This document shows, in pieces, positions 6,856 through 16,102 of a stretch of 64,000 nt of DNA. Both the position numbers and the translations under genes were made by a program. The notes beneath the pieces are model-generated. The model was not told the origin of the DNA and searched no databases. It saw only the letters and a program-made list of their open reading frames with translations. The stretch lies in contig JAJDYX010000018.1 in NCBI GenBank assembly GCA_022824945.1, forward strand, positions 1 through 64,000, given 5' to 3'. Each line of letters begins with the position of its first letter. Positions within the stretch are counted from its first letter, which is position 1. Source of the DNA: Candidatus Latescibacterota bacterium (GTDB lineage Bacteria > Latescibacterota > UBA2968).

Positions 6856-8826
6856 ATGGCACAAGAAAGACATCCATCTGTTGAATCCACCCGGTTTGTA
6901 AGAGAAGCCGTTACGCTAAAGTCCATTCTGGTGGGCATTGTGGTTATTCTCCTATCCGAAGCCTATATCACCTGGGGCATGATGCATCTGGCTTCTCGTA
7001 TGAATAAGTCCTATCTGCCGATGGGGCTGTTTTTTGTGTATGTGGTTCTGGTGTTGACCAATATCGCGTTTGACCGGGCAAAGAGCAGGTGGGCACTTTC
7101 GCAGGCTGAGATACAAGTTGCGCTTGGTATGGGATTGATTGGGGCGTTTTTCCCATTTTTTGGTCTGGCGAGTTTTTTGCCCACGGTGATTGCGGCGCCC
7201 TTTTATCTGGATACGCCAGAGAATGGCTGGCGCGAGCTTTTGCACGAGCATATTCCCAGGTGGATTGTGTTGCACAATGAAGATGGGGCAGCAACGCTGT
7301 TTTACGAGGGTCTTGCTCCGCATCAGCCGATTCCGTGGGGTGCGTGGGTGGTGCCACTGTTCTGGTGGGGGTCGTTGATTTTTGCAATTGGTTGGTTGAC
7401 GCTGTGTATTATGGTGATTTTGCGGAAGCAGTGGGTGGATAATGAGCGGTTGGAATACCCGTTGATGAATGTGAGTATTAAGATGGCCGCTGGATCAGAT
7501 GATGCGGAGGGCATCGCGCACATGGTTCGGCAGCGTGGGTTTAAAGTTGGTTGTTTTTTGGGTGCTATGGCTGTTTTGTGGAATATTGTGACGTTTTTTT
7601 ATCCTTTGATACCGCGATTGCCCACGACGCCGAATGCCGCCAGTTGGTTGCGCTGGATGGATGGCGCGCCGACGTTCTGGGTGCAGATCAGTATTTATAT
7701 TATTGGCTTTGCCTATTTTGCGCGTGTGGAGGCTCTGTTCAGTTTTTGGGTGTTTTTTGTTCTGACGGGTATTGAGATGTCTGTGTTTGATCGCCTCGGC
7801 GTGGGGTCTTCTGTTGGGCAGGGCGGGTTGGAGGCGGTTCGGTCTCAGAGTTTTGGCGCGTTTGTGATGATTGTGCTGGTGAGTTTGTGGATGTCGCGGG
7901 GTCATTTGAAGGCGGTGTTTCGGAAGGCGTTTAAGGGTGATGCTGAGGTGGATGATTCGCGTGAGGTGTTGTCTTATCGGACAGCGGTGTTTGGTCTGGG
8001 GATTGGGCTTCTTTATGTGGGGGGTTGGTTGCATCTGGCGGGTATGGAATTGAAGGTGCTGGTGCTGTATATGTTTTTTGCCCTGACTGCCTATATCGGC
8101 TTGTCCCGGATTGTGGCTGAGATGGGGTTGCCCTATGCGAATATTTCGGATACGGCGCTGAATTTCGCGCCTATTTATATTTTGGGGTCGCGTGCGATTT
8201 CAGCGCCTTCTATGGTGAGTCAGGGTTTTATCTATGCCCTATTTGCTACGACGCGGGGATTTCTCGGTCCGCCTCTGGCGCAGACGCTGAAGTTGACGAG
8301 TGGGTTGAAGTTTCGGCGGAATCGCTTGATCGGTGCGATTGCGATTGCATTGGTGTTGGGGTTTTTCGTATCTATCGGCGATACGGTTTATACGGCTTAT
8401 CGGCACGGTGGCTACAATCTGGGGGGATTGACGCGGGTGGCGGGCGTTCGGAATAATTATCAAAGAGCCGTGACGTGGATCCGCAATCTCCAACCGCCGG
8501 ATTGGGATAGGCTCACGTTTGCCGGATCTGGGATGGTGATTGTGTTGTTGTTGACCTTTTTGCGCTATAACTTTATCTGGTGGCCTTTGCCCGCTGTTGG
8601 TCTGGCACTGCAGGGCATGTATATGGCGCGTCGTCTGGTGTTTCCGGTTTTTATGGTGTGGGTCTATAAGTCGCTTATTCTGAAGTTTGGTGGTGTTGGG
8701 ATGTACCGCAGGGGGCAGCCGTTTTTTATTGGTTTGATGGTGGGCTATGCTTTTGCGGTGTTTTTTTCGACTTTGATCGATCATCTCTTTTTTTATGGGC
8801 ACGGTCACGTCGTGCATGATTTTTGA
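6856..8826 (+). CDS. DUF6785-like polytopic membrane protein
   Basis: A 656-residue protein with about a dozen hydrophobic segments, beginning with KSILVGIVVILLSEAYITWG and ending near YAFAVFFSTLIDHLFFY. The layout and motifs such as WALSQAEIQVALGMGLIGAF and ERLEYPLMNVS resemble the DUF6785/DUF6784 membrane proteins found in Planctomycetes and related candidate phyla, which are distantly like oligopeptide transporters. ATG 6856 is preferred; an in-frame TTG at 6847 overlaps the murG stop. Its place at the head of a catabolic run suggests it imports a substrate of that run, but this is inference from context. Confidence 0.65.
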   Translation: MAQERHPSVESTRFVREAVTLKSILVGIVVILLSEAYITWGMMHLASRMNKSYLPMGLFFVYVVLVLTNIAFDRAKSRWALSQAEIQVALGMGLIGAFFPFFGLASFLPTVIAAPFYLDTPENGWRELLHEHIPRWIVLHNEDGAATLFYEGLAPHQPIPWGAWVVPLFWWGSLIFAIGWLTLCIMVILRKQWVDNERLEYPLMNVSIKMAAGSDDAEGIAHMVRQRGFKVGCFLGAMAVLWNIVTFFYPLIPRLPTTPNAASWLRWMDGAPTFWVQISIYIIGFAYFARVEALFSFWVFFVLTGIEMSVFDRLGVGSSVGQGGLEAVRSQSFGAFVMIVLVSLWMSRGHLKAVFRKAFKGDAEVDDSREVLSYRTAVFGLGIGLLYVGGWLHLAGMELKVLVLYMFFALTAYIGLSRIVAEMGLPYANISDTALNFAPIYILGSRAISAPSMVSQGFIYALFATTRGFLGPPLAQTLKLTSGLKFRRNRLIGAIAIALVLGFFVSIGDTVYTAYRHGGYNLGGLTRVAGVRNNYQRAVTWIRNLQPPDWDRLTFAGSGMVIVLLLTFLRYNFIWWPLPAVGLALQGMYMARRLVFPVFMVWVYKSLILKFGGVGMYRRGQPFFIGLMVGYAFAVFFSTLIDHLFFYGHGHVVHDF

Positions 8827-8860
8827 GGCAAGGGACCTCTATAACCGATGGGAGCGAATA

Positions 8861-9757
8861 ATGGGAAAGAAACGGATTAACAGATGTATCGAGCTTCTCG
8901 AACAGGGCGAGTATCTTTATTATACGGGTGCTGGCCCTCTTACTTATGAGAATGGGAAGAATCAGGCAAAGACGTGGGCGGATTTTTTGATGGTGGATTA
9001 CGAGCACAGTCCGTTTGATGTGGTTGGTCTGCGCGCGTTTATGCAAGGGCTGGTGGATGGCGGTCCCACAAATTCGGGGCATCGCACGCCGACTGTGTTT
9101 GCGACGCTGCCGTCCAATTGCCGTACCGTACATGAGGTTCGCGCCAATGCGTGGCAGATCAGGCATGTTTTGAGTGCGGGTGTGCATGGTATTTTGCATA
9201 CGCATGCGCGGCAGGCCGATGCGGTGAGGGCGTTTGTCGAGGAGTGCAGGTATCCCTTCCAGACAGCCGGGCTGGATCGCGGGCTGGTGCAGGGGCAGCG
9301 CGGGGCAGGCGGTCAGGGATATGCCGCGGGTATCTGGGGGCTTAAAGGACCGGAGTACACGCAGGTAGCCGATCCATGGCCGCTAAATCCAGATGGGGAG
9401 TTGATGCTGGGGCTTAAAATTGAGGATCGAGAGTGCGTTGCAAATGCCGAGTATATATGCAAGGTGCCGGGGCTGGCGTTCGCGGAGTGGGGACCGGGGG
9501 ATATGGGCATGTCCTACGGTTTTGCCGATGCACACGATCCGCCGTATCCGCCAGTTATGGAGGAGGCTCGGAGTATTGTGAAGGGGGCGTGTGATGATAA
9601 TGGGATCCATTTTTTGTGTTCGTGGAAGGATTCTTCAAAGAGTGCGGAAGAGAATATCCGGTTTTTGATGGATTGGGGCGTTAGGATTCTTTCTGGTGGG
9701 GGAGAAGATCAGGCGAAGATTGGTCGCGCTATTTCGGGCAGGCAGATGCCTGTGTGA
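8861..9757 (+). CDS. HpcH/HpaI-family aldolase
   Basis: A 298-residue class II pyruvate-type aldolase. Family features in order: AGVHGILHTHARQADAVRAF in the position of the V-P-H-V/A-E-A block, RGAGGQGYAAGIWG, LKIEDRECVANAEYICKVPG (carrying the metal-ligand Glu) and FAEWGPGDMGMSYG. Such enzymes cleave 2-keto-3-deoxy sugar acids or hydroxy-keto acids in the cytoplasm. The start ATG 8861 follows GGGAG 8850-8854; earlier ATGs would overlap the membrane-protein gene. With the dehydratase at 16103-17224 it could complete a sugar-acid pathway. The Glu in EWGPGD is atypical and may alter substrate choice. Confidence 0.8.
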   Translation: MGKKRINRCIELLEQGEYLYYTGAGPLTYENGKNQAKTWADFLMVDYEHSPFDVVGLRAFMQGLVDGGPTNSGHRTPTVFATLPSNCRTVHEVRANAWQIRHVLSAGVHGILHTHARQADAVRAFVEECRYPFQTAGLDRGLVQGQRGAGGQGYAAGIWGLKGPEYTQVADPWPLNPDGELMLGLKIEDRECVANAEYICKVPGLAFAEWGPGDMGMSYGFADAHDPPYPPVMEEARSIVKGACDDNGIHFLCSWKDSSKSAEENIRFLMDWGVRILSGGGEDQAKIGRAISGRQMPV

Positions 9758-9770
9758 GGGGGAGAGGTCG

Positions 9771-11210
9771 ATGAATAAGAAGCCCAATATTCTGTTCATT
9801 TTTAGCGATCAACACCGCCACGATGTGCTGGGCTGTGCCGGGCATCCGTTGGTCCAAACGCCGAATCTGGATCGACTGTCGGATTGGGGTATGCGTTTTG
9901 AGCGGACGTGGACGCAGTGTCCGGTTTGTATGCCGTGCAGGGCTACGATGATTACGGGGCGATATACGCATGAGTTGGGGTTTACGTCCAATGTTACGGC
10001 TGATCGCGGAGATACGGTTGATGGGAGTCCTTTCAAGCCCGCATGGCCGACGATTATGAAGCAGTTGCAGGGTGGAGGGTATGAGACCGCGTTGATTGGG
10101 AAGACGCACTATCACAGTCGGCCCGGTTCTCTGGAGGCGGGAGAGCGCGGGGAGCATTTTGATACGCGGCAGTTTGGGGATTTTGTGAAGGGTTTTGGGT
10201 GGGATTATGTGATGGAGGAGTACGACCGGTATGGACATGTTCAGGGCCATGTGAAAAGTCCGTATATGGATTTTCTCGAGGCGCGGGGGCTTTTGGAGGC
10301 ACATCAGGAACAAATCAAAGGGATTTACAGGCTTACGCCCACGCACTGGCAGGGCGAGACGAGTGTGTTGCCGCAGGAGTGCGAGCTGTCCAGTTTTATT
10401 GCCGATCACGCGATGGATTGGCTACAATCGCGCGATTCCGAGAAGCCTTTTTATCTTCATCTGGGATTTGTGCAGCCGCATGTTCCGCTGATGGATGATC
10501 CGATTTGGGCTGCTTATTATGCAGATGCGGATATTGAATTGCCGGATATGACGATGCCGAGCGCCACGAATGAGGTTTGGGCAGAAAAGGTCAAACGGCT
10601 CAAGGGACATTCTCAGGTTCAGACGATGACGGATGATTTTGTGCGTGAGGGTATCAGGCATTATCTGGGCGCTGTTTCTCTGGTCGATCAGAAGATTGGC
10701 GAGGTGATTGATACGCTGGATGCGTTGGGGGAATTGGATAATACGTGGATTATTTACAGTGCGGACCATGGCGAGATGCTCGGCGAACACCATTTGTGGG
10801 CAAAGCATTGTTTTTACGATGGTTCGGTTCAGGTGCCGCTGATTGTTAGTCCGCCGGATCGCAGGAGCAGAGGGGTTTGCAGTGATCTCACGCAGTTGAT
10901 CGATGTGGTTTCGACAATTGCCGATATCGGGCAGGTGGCACCGCCCGAAGGTGCTCGCGGGCAATCGCTGTTGCCGTTGTTGGAACGCGGTTCTGGTAGG
11001 TATGAGTACGTGTTTTCGACGATTGAGGATTGGACCGGGGTGCGGAATGAGGATTATCGTTTTACGTTGCATGTTCCAACGGGGACGCCCTGTGAGCTGT
11101 ACGATCTGGCGAGAGATCCGGGCGAGTTGGATAATTGCGTGGAGGATTCCGCTTATGGAGAGATCGTGGCGCAACTCAAAGCGGTCGTTTTGGACCATCG
11201 CGCTGGTTGA
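9771..11210 (+). CDS. Sulfatase (formylglycine type)
   Basis: A 479-residue alkaline-phosphatase-superfamily sulfatase. The N-terminus carries the metal site ILFIFSDQHRHDVLG. The formylglycine signature is CMPCRATMITGR, with Cys53-x-Pro-x-Arg57. The later YSADHGEMLGEHHLWAKHCF block gives the second metal cluster, in the style of choline-sulfatase or phosphonate-monoester-hydrolase relatives. It needs oxidation of Cys53 by a formylglycine-generating enzyme, which is not in this window. No signal peptide is present, so it probably acts in the cytoplasm on imported sulfate esters. ATG 9771 follows GGGGGAGAGG. It sits between the aldolase and the oxidoreductase with short gaps. Confidence 0.9.
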   Translation: MNKKPNILFIFSDQHRHDVLGCAGHPLVQTPNLDRLSDWGMRFERTWTQCPVCMPCRATMITGRYTHELGFTSNVTADRGDTVDGSPFKPAWPTIMKQLQGGGYETALIGKTHYHSRPGSLEAGERGEHFDTRQFGDFVKGFGWDYVMEEYDRYGHVQGHVKSPYMDFLEARGLLEAHQEQIKGIYRLTPTHWQGETSVLPQECELSSFIADHAMDWLQSRDSEKPFYLHLGFVQPHVPLMDDPIWAAYYADADIELPDMTMPSATNEVWAEKVKRLKGHSQVQTMTDDFVREGIRHYLGAVSLVDQKIGEVIDTLDALGELDNTWIIYSADHGEMLGEHHLWAKHCFYDGSVQVPLIVSPPDRRSRGVCSDLTQLIDVVSTIADIGQVAPPEGARGQSLLPLLERGSGRYEYVFSTIEDWTGVRNEDYRFTLHVPTGTPCELYDLARDPGELDNCVEDSAYGEIVAQLKAVVLDHRAG

Positions 11211-11219
11211 GGTCTATAG

Positions 11220-12476
11220 ATGAGTGAACAGACAGAGATATTGATTGTTGGCGGTGGGGCAATCGGTGTTTGCTCGGCTTATTATTTGAATGCTCTGGGT
11301 AGAGATGTCGCGCTGGTTGATAAGGGCGATATTTGTTCGGGGTGTTCGTATGGGAATGGGGGTCTTGTTGTGCCGAGTCACAGCATGCCGCTGTCCGCTC
11401 CGGGGGTGGTGTCGCAAAGTCTGAAGTGGATGTTGAATCCAGAGAGTCCGTTTTATATTAAGCCGCGTTTGGACCGGGATTTGATTTCCTGGTTGTGGCA
11501 TTTTCGCCGTGCATGCAATGAGAAGCATGTTGTACGGGCAACGCCTGTTATTCGAGCGATGAATATGGCGAGTGTGGCGTTGTTTGAAGAGATGGTATCG
11601 CTCGAGGGTATGGATTTTGGGTTTGAGAAGAGGGGGACGATCACGGCGTATAGAACTGAGAGAGGTTTGGCAAAGGCAGTTAAAGATGCGGGTTTTTTGT
11701 CGGAGATGGGGGTTGAGACACGGGTTCTCAATGCCGATGAGATTGTGGCATTAAATCCTGGGGTTCGGACACGGGTGCTTGGGGGGATATTTTTTCCCGA
11801 GGATGCCCATCTCGTGCCGCATCGTTTTGTGCGCGGGTTGGCGGAGTACGTCGGTGGAAAGGGCGTTCGCATTCATAGGGAGACAGAGGTTCTGGGATTT
11901 GAGATTTCGCGCGATCGCGTGGTTGGGGTGAAGACTACTCGGGGTGATTTTCGAGCTGATCAGGTTATTTTGGCGGGTGGGTCGTGGTCGCCTGTGATTG
12001 CCAAGGATCTTCATATCAATCTGCCTATTCAACCGGCTAAGGGGTATAGTATTACTTTTAAGCGTCCGGATGTTTGTCCGACTATGCCGTTTTCTCTGGG
12101 GGAAGCCAAGGTCGGTGTTACGCCTATGGGTGATATGCTGCGGTTTGCGGGTACGCTTGAATTGGCGGGTCTCGATTTTTCGATTAACGAGCGGCGCGTG
12201 CAGGCTATTCTCAAGGCTGTGCCCGAGTATTTTCCCGATTTGCATCCCGACCATCTCGATATGATAGAAATCTGGTGCGGTTTGCGGCCCTGTACGCCCG
12301 ATGGTGTGCCATTTCTCGGTCGCGCTCCCGGGTTTGATAATGTGCTCGTCGCTGCCGGTCATGCGATGATTGGCATTTCTCTGGGGCCTGTTACTGGGAA
12401 GTTGGTGGCGGAACTGGTTTCCGATGAGATACCATCTGTTGATCTATCATTATTAGAAGTGGATCGGTTTGGGTAG
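11220..12476 (+). CDS. FAD-dependent oxidoreductase, DadA-like
   Basis: A 418-residue flavoprotein of the glycine-oxidase/D-amino-acid-dehydrogenase group. The Rossmann dinucleotide motif is ILIVGGGAIGVCSAYYL. The segment CSYGNGGLVVPSHSMPLSAPG matches the DadA pattern that follows FAD binding. The C-terminal IWCGLRPCTPDGVPFLGRAP and GHAMIGISLGPVTGKLVAEL form the usual second FAD-binding end. The reaction is oxidative deamination of an amine or amino acid, or oxidation of a hydroxy acid; the substrate is unknown. It begins 9 bases after the sulfatase stop. Amino-sugar or amino-acid side groups on the degraded polymer would make sense of it, but this is inference. Confidence 0.85.
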   Translation: MSEQTEILIVGGGAIGVCSAYYLNALGRDVALVDKGDICSGCSYGNGGLVVPSHSMPLSAPGVVSQSLKWMLNPESPFYIKPRLDRDLISWLWHFRRACNEKHVVRATPVIRAMNMASVALFEEMVSLEGMDFGFEKRGTITAYRTERGLAKAVKDAGFLSEMGVETRVLNADEIVALNPGVRTRVLGGIFFPEDAHLVPHRFVRGLAEYVGGKGVRIHRETEVLGFEISRDRVVGVKTTRGDFRADQVILAGGSWSPVIAKDLHINLPIQPAKGYSITFKRPDVCPTMPFSLGEAKVGVTPMGDMLRFAGTLELAGLDFSINERRVQAILKAVPEYFPDLHPDHLDMIEIWCGLRPCTPDGVPFLGRAPGFDNVLVAAGHAMIGISLGPVTGKLVAELVSDEIPSVDLSLLEVDRFG

Positions 12477-12503
12477 GCTATTTTATTTTTTGAGAGGTGA
12501 AAT

Positions 12504-14273
12504 ATGGTGAAGATGTTGCTGAGGGATGTCGCGATGTCCGATCTGGCGGAGATTTACGAGCGAAATGCTGATCGGTCACCTGCGCCGTATCTCAAAGATG
12601 CAGAGGCGGTGGAGCGGGCGAGGGGATTGGCGAAGAAGAATGGGGTGTGGGATGATTTGAGCGAGAATCTGGATGGGAGCCGGGAGATTCCCGTGTTGAA
12701 GCGGTCGGCTTTTCGCAATTATCAGCGCGTTGGGGATCGCAATTTGCCGCAGTCTGTAGCGGGCAACCGCAGACGCGAGTTGGAGCGTGCAGCAATGGCT
12801 TTGTGGCTGGGGCATCCCAATGCCGATGTAGATTATTTGCAGGATTTGCTCTGGGCGTATTGCGATGATCATACGTGGGTGATGGCCGCACACGAAGGTC
12901 GGGCTATTGATCTGGGATCGGCTGCGTTGGGTGCTGCGTTTGCAGAAATTTTACATGTTCTGGGAGATCAACTCGAGGCGGAGGTGGTCGAGCGCGTTTC
13001 GCGGAAGATCGAGGAGCATATTTTTGAGCCGTTCTGGAATTATAGACATCTGGATTTCTGGAAGACTGTGCGGATGAATTGGAACCACGTTTGCAATGGT
13101 GAGATTATTCGCGCGGCACTTTATCAGATTGAGGACCCGGTTGTGCTGGCTCATATGACCCACGCGGCGATTGTGAATTTGACGTATGCGATAGATGGTT
13201 TTACAGATGATGGTGGGTGCGAAGAGGGACCGGGATATTGGGAATACGGTTTTGGGCATTTTTTGTACGTGGCTTATGCTCTGTATTTGAAGACCAATGG
13301 GGAATTGAATTTGATGGTGGATGAGACTGGCAAAATCCATCGGATATGCCAGTACCCGCTCGCGGCGCATATTCAAGGTGCGTTGCGCTCGACGTTTGCG
13401 GATGCGAGTCACGGTTATACGGGGGCGCGGTCTGCTATGATTGTCAATGCGTTTTTTGATATGCCCGAATTGTACGCTCTGTGCGACAAGCATTCGGATA
13501 ATACTTTGAAGGTGCGGGATATGCATAGCCTGGCGATGTATTCCGGATTTGAGGTAGAGGCAGAGGCGGATGATCGGGATTATGTTTTGCCCGATTTGGG
13601 ACAGGCGAAGTTGCGGGGGACGCCCGGAAAAGAGCAGTTGACGCTGATGTGTCTGGCGGGGAATAATGGGGTGCCGCACAATCACAATGATATCGGCAGT
13701 TTTATTGTGCATCGCGGGGACGCGCTCTTGCTGACGGATCCCGGAGGTCCTGCTTACAGTCGAAAAACTTTTGGTCCCGATCGCTACGATATTCTGTTTT
13801 GCAATACGCTGGGCCATTCTTTGCCGGTGATCAATGGGCAGTTGCAGCAGCCCGGCGACGAGTATTTCGGCACGCTGGAGGTGGAAAATTTGAATGGCGA
13901 GGGCGAAAAATGCGCGGTGATAGATATGACGCATGCGTATCCCGAAGGTACGGTGAAGAGTCTGACGCGCACCTTTGTGCTGGATGGGAATGTGCTGACG
14001 ATGGAAGATCGCTATGTGTTTGATCAACAGCCGCAGACGCTTGAGGAGGGGTTTATTACGTTTGAGGATGTGGAGATTGACGCGGGTTCGGTTCAGATCG
14101 GTCCCAAAGGCGAGGGTATTACACTTTCGGCAGTGGATACACCGGGTGCGTTTTCGGTCAAGCGGTTTGAAGATGAATCAAAAGAGGGGCGCACAGATGA
14201 GGTGGTTATGCGCGTGATTTTTACACCGGAAGAACTATCACAAGATCTCTGTTTGCGGTTTGCGATAGGGTGA
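12504..14273 (+). CDS. Heparinase II/III-like polysaccharide lyase
   Basis: A 589-residue protein. The first ~330 residues are helical (alpha-toroid); the C-terminal half is beta-rich. The heparinase II/III signature is clear: NGVPHNHNDIGSFIVHRGD, LLTDPGGPAYSR, then RYDILFCNTLGHSLPVINGQ. The family cleaves uronic-acid polymers such as heparin, heparan or alginate by beta-elimination. No signal peptide is seen, so it may act on oligosaccharides already taken up. ATG 12504 follows GAGGTG 12493-12498; a second in-frame ATG at 12534 is possible. Together with the sulfatase it suggests a sulfated uronate-containing substrate. Confidence 0.82.
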   Translation: MVKMLLRDVAMSDLAEIYERNADRSPAPYLKDAEAVERARGLAKKNGVWDDLSENLDGSREIPVLKRSAFRNYQRVGDRNLPQSVAGNRRRELERAAMALWLGHPNADVDYLQDLLWAYCDDHTWVMAAHEGRAIDLGSAALGAAFAEILHVLGDQLEAEVVERVSRKIEEHIFEPFWNYRHLDFWKTVRMNWNHVCNGEIIRAALYQIEDPVVLAHMTHAAIVNLTYAIDGFTDDGGCEEGPGYWEYGFGHFLYVAYALYLKTNGELNLMVDETGKIHRICQYPLAAHIQGALRSTFADASHGYTGARSAMIVNAFFDMPELYALCDKHSDNTLKVRDMHSLAMYSGFEVEAEADDRDYVLPDLGQAKLRGTPGKEQLTLMCLAGNNGVPHNHNDIGSFIVHRGDALLLTDPGGPAYSRKTFGPDRYDILFCNTLGHSLPVINGQLQQPGDEYFGTLEVENLNGEGEKCAVIDMTHAYPEGTVKSLTRTFVLDGNVLTMEDRYVFDQQPQTLEEGFITFEDVEIDAGSVQIGPKGEGITLSAVDTPGAFSVKRFEDESKEGRTDEVVMRVIFTPEELSQDLCLRFAIG

Positions 14274-14293
14274 GTTCTTGGGAGGATTCAGTC

Positions 14294-15109
14294 ATGTATA
14301 GAGTTTCTTATGACGGTAGCAATAAGAAGGTGATGTGGCAGGAGATGTGGCGGCAGGAGTTTGAGGACGCTTTGGAGCGCGATCCCGTGGTGATTGTGCC
14401 GGTGGGATCTGTGGAGCAGCATGGGCCGCATTGTCCGATGGATGTGGATATTTCAGCGCCGTTTTATATGGCGGTGGCTGTGGCTCAGCGCGTGGATGAT
14501 TTTCCCGTGATTGTCGCGCCGCCGGTGTGGTCGGGATTTACGCATTATAATATGGGATTTCCCGGTACGATCAATTTGCGTTTGGAGACGTTTCAGAGTT
14601 TGTTGGCGGATATTTTTCGCAGTATTTACGCCAATGGGTTCAAGCGGATTATTTCCGTGAATGGACATGGGGGCAATGCTGCGCCCTGTCGCGCTGTTTC
14701 GTGGCAGGTGGCAGAGGAGAATATTTTTACGCTGTCATTTAGCTGGTGGGATATGGTGGAGAAGGAATTGCGGGAGTGGAGTGCGACAAATGAAGGCGTG
14801 GGACACGCCGGGGAGTGGGAGACGGCTGTGCAGCTTCATTTGCGGGAACATCTCGTTGATAAGAGTCGTATTGATAGCGATGAAACCGGGACGAGACCCT
14901 TTAGCGATGAGTTGTCATTTGCGGAGTTTGCCGAGCGGCGACGCGATACGAAAAAAGATACGGGTATTATGGGCGATGCGTTTGCCGCGAGTGCGGAAAA
15001 GGGGGCGCGCATTTTTGAACTGGCTTGTGAACGCCTGGAAAAGCTGGTGCGCGAGTATCACGAGTTGCCCGTGCGCGAATACCGCGAGTTCGGGTCTCAC
15101 TGTATTTGA
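14294..15109 (+). CDS. Creatininase-family amidohydrolase
   Basis: A 271-residue metal-dependent amidohydrolase. Family motifs are PVGSVEQHGPHCPMDVDI, GINVNGHGGN-type ISVNGHGGNAAP, and GHAGEWETAVQ, which together supply the metal ligands. The group includes creatininase, mycofactocin MftE and N-formylamide hydrolases, so the substrate cannot be fixed. ATG 14294 lies 8 bases after GGAGGA 14280-14285; the frame itself opens at a GTG overlapping the lyase stop. It is probably translated from the same mRNA as the lyase. A role in removing an amide group during glycan or amine breakdown is possible. Confidence 0.87.
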   Translation: MYRVSYDGSNKKVMWQEMWRQEFEDALERDPVVIVPVGSVEQHGPHCPMDVDISAPFYMAVAVAQRVDDFPVIVAPPVWSGFTHYNMGFPGTINLRLETFQSLLADIFRSIYANGFKRIISVNGHGGNAAPCRAVSWQVAEENIFTLSFSWWDMVEKELREWSATNEGVGHAGEWETAVQLHLREHLVDKSRIDSDETGTRPFSDELSFAEFAERRRDTKKDTGIMGDAFAASAEKGARIFELACERLEKLVREYHELPVREYREFGSHCI

Positions 15110-15132
15110 AATTTCAGGGGGAGGGTACGACG

Positions 15133-16080
15133 ATGTCAAAGTTAAGAGTGGGTATTATCGGTGCGGGAGGTCACGCGCAGAGCCACTTCAGGATGATCCA
15201 GGATGAGCGGGAAATGGATTTGATTGCGGTTGCAGACCTGGATCCAGAAAGACTGGCGCACACGCGAGAAACGCACGGCGTGACGTCCCTTTTTACGGAT
15301 TACCGGGAGATGATTGAGAAGGTGCAACTGGACGTGGTCTATGTTGTGACCTTTCCGGGGCCATTGCCCGATATTGTGATTGACTGTCTGGAGGCGGGAC
15401 TGCATACCTCAGTGGAGAAGCCGCCGGGCATCAGTTCGGATCAGACCCGACGAATGATGGAGGCCGAACAGCGATCCAGTGCCAGGGCGATTGTCTCGGT
15501 GAACCGGCGGTACATCCCAGAAGTGCTGGCGATTCGGGCCATGCTGCAAGATCGAGGCGGACCCGTTCATGTGGCGGCGACGTATAACAAGCCGCATATT
15601 GGGGACAAGGTCCGGGATGTCGGACATCTTATCCGATTGGACGCGATCCACCATGTGGATCTGTTGCGGTGGCTGGCAGGTGACGCCGTCGAGGTTTATT
15701 CAGAGGCGTGGTCTGCGCCTTCCCATCCTGCCGAGATGCGCCACAATGCCGTGATCAAGTTCGAAAGCGGCTGCCGGGGCGTGATGATGAGCCACTACGC
15801 TGTTGGATACCGCATTCAGCGGTTTGAAGCGCATGCGGAAGATTTCAGCGCGTATGTGGATCTCACGAGTGGCCCCAGGTGTGAGATCTATACTGACGGA
15901 GGGCCGTTTGAGGGCGAGTTGGATCTGGAATCGGTCGGTGGTCCCGACTTTAACGAGACCCGGCATTTTGTGGAGTGCATACAAAACGACACGCAGCCGT
16001 GGAGCACGCTTGAGGATGCGATCAAGACGATGAGGTTGTGCGAAGCGATTGAGGCGGGACATAAAGGTCAATTGGAATGA
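15133..16080 (+). CDS. Gfo/Idh/MocA-family oxidoreductase
   Basis: A 315-residue NAD(P)-dependent dehydrogenase. The N-terminal GIIGAGGHAQSHFRMI is the dinucleotide-binding loop. The EKP signature reads SVEKPPGISS, and the catalytic-domain His pair lies in RLDAIHHVDLLRWLAGD. The family oxidises or epimerises sugars, inositols and sugar derivatives through a keto intermediate. The start ATG 15133 follows GGGGGAGGG; upstream codons from 15106 overlap the creatininase gene. It is directly followed by the enolase-superfamily gene 22 bases on, so the two may perform successive steps on a sugar acid. Confidence 0.88.
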   Translation: MSKLRVGIIGAGGHAQSHFRMIQDEREMDLIAVADLDPERLAHTRETHGVTSLFTDYREMIEKVQLDVVYVVTFPGPLPDIVIDCLEAGLHTSVEKPPGISSDQTRRMMEAEQRSSARAIVSVNRRYIPEVLAIRAMLQDRGGPVHVAATYNKPHIGDKVRDVGHLIRLDAIHHVDLLRWLAGDAVEVYSEAWSAPSHPAEMRHNAVIKFESGCRGVMMSHYAVGYRIQRFEAHAEDFSAYVDLTSGPRCEIYTDGGPFEGELDLESVGGPDFNETRHFVECIQNDTQPWSTLEDAIKTMRLCEAIEAGHKGQLE

Positions 16081-16102
16081 TTTTTTGGGTTTGGATCGCG
16101 GT

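Noticed and set aside
12951-14027. Minus-strand frame of 358 codons within the lyase gene
   Set aside because: Shadow of a gene that carries the heparinase II/III signature on the plus strand.
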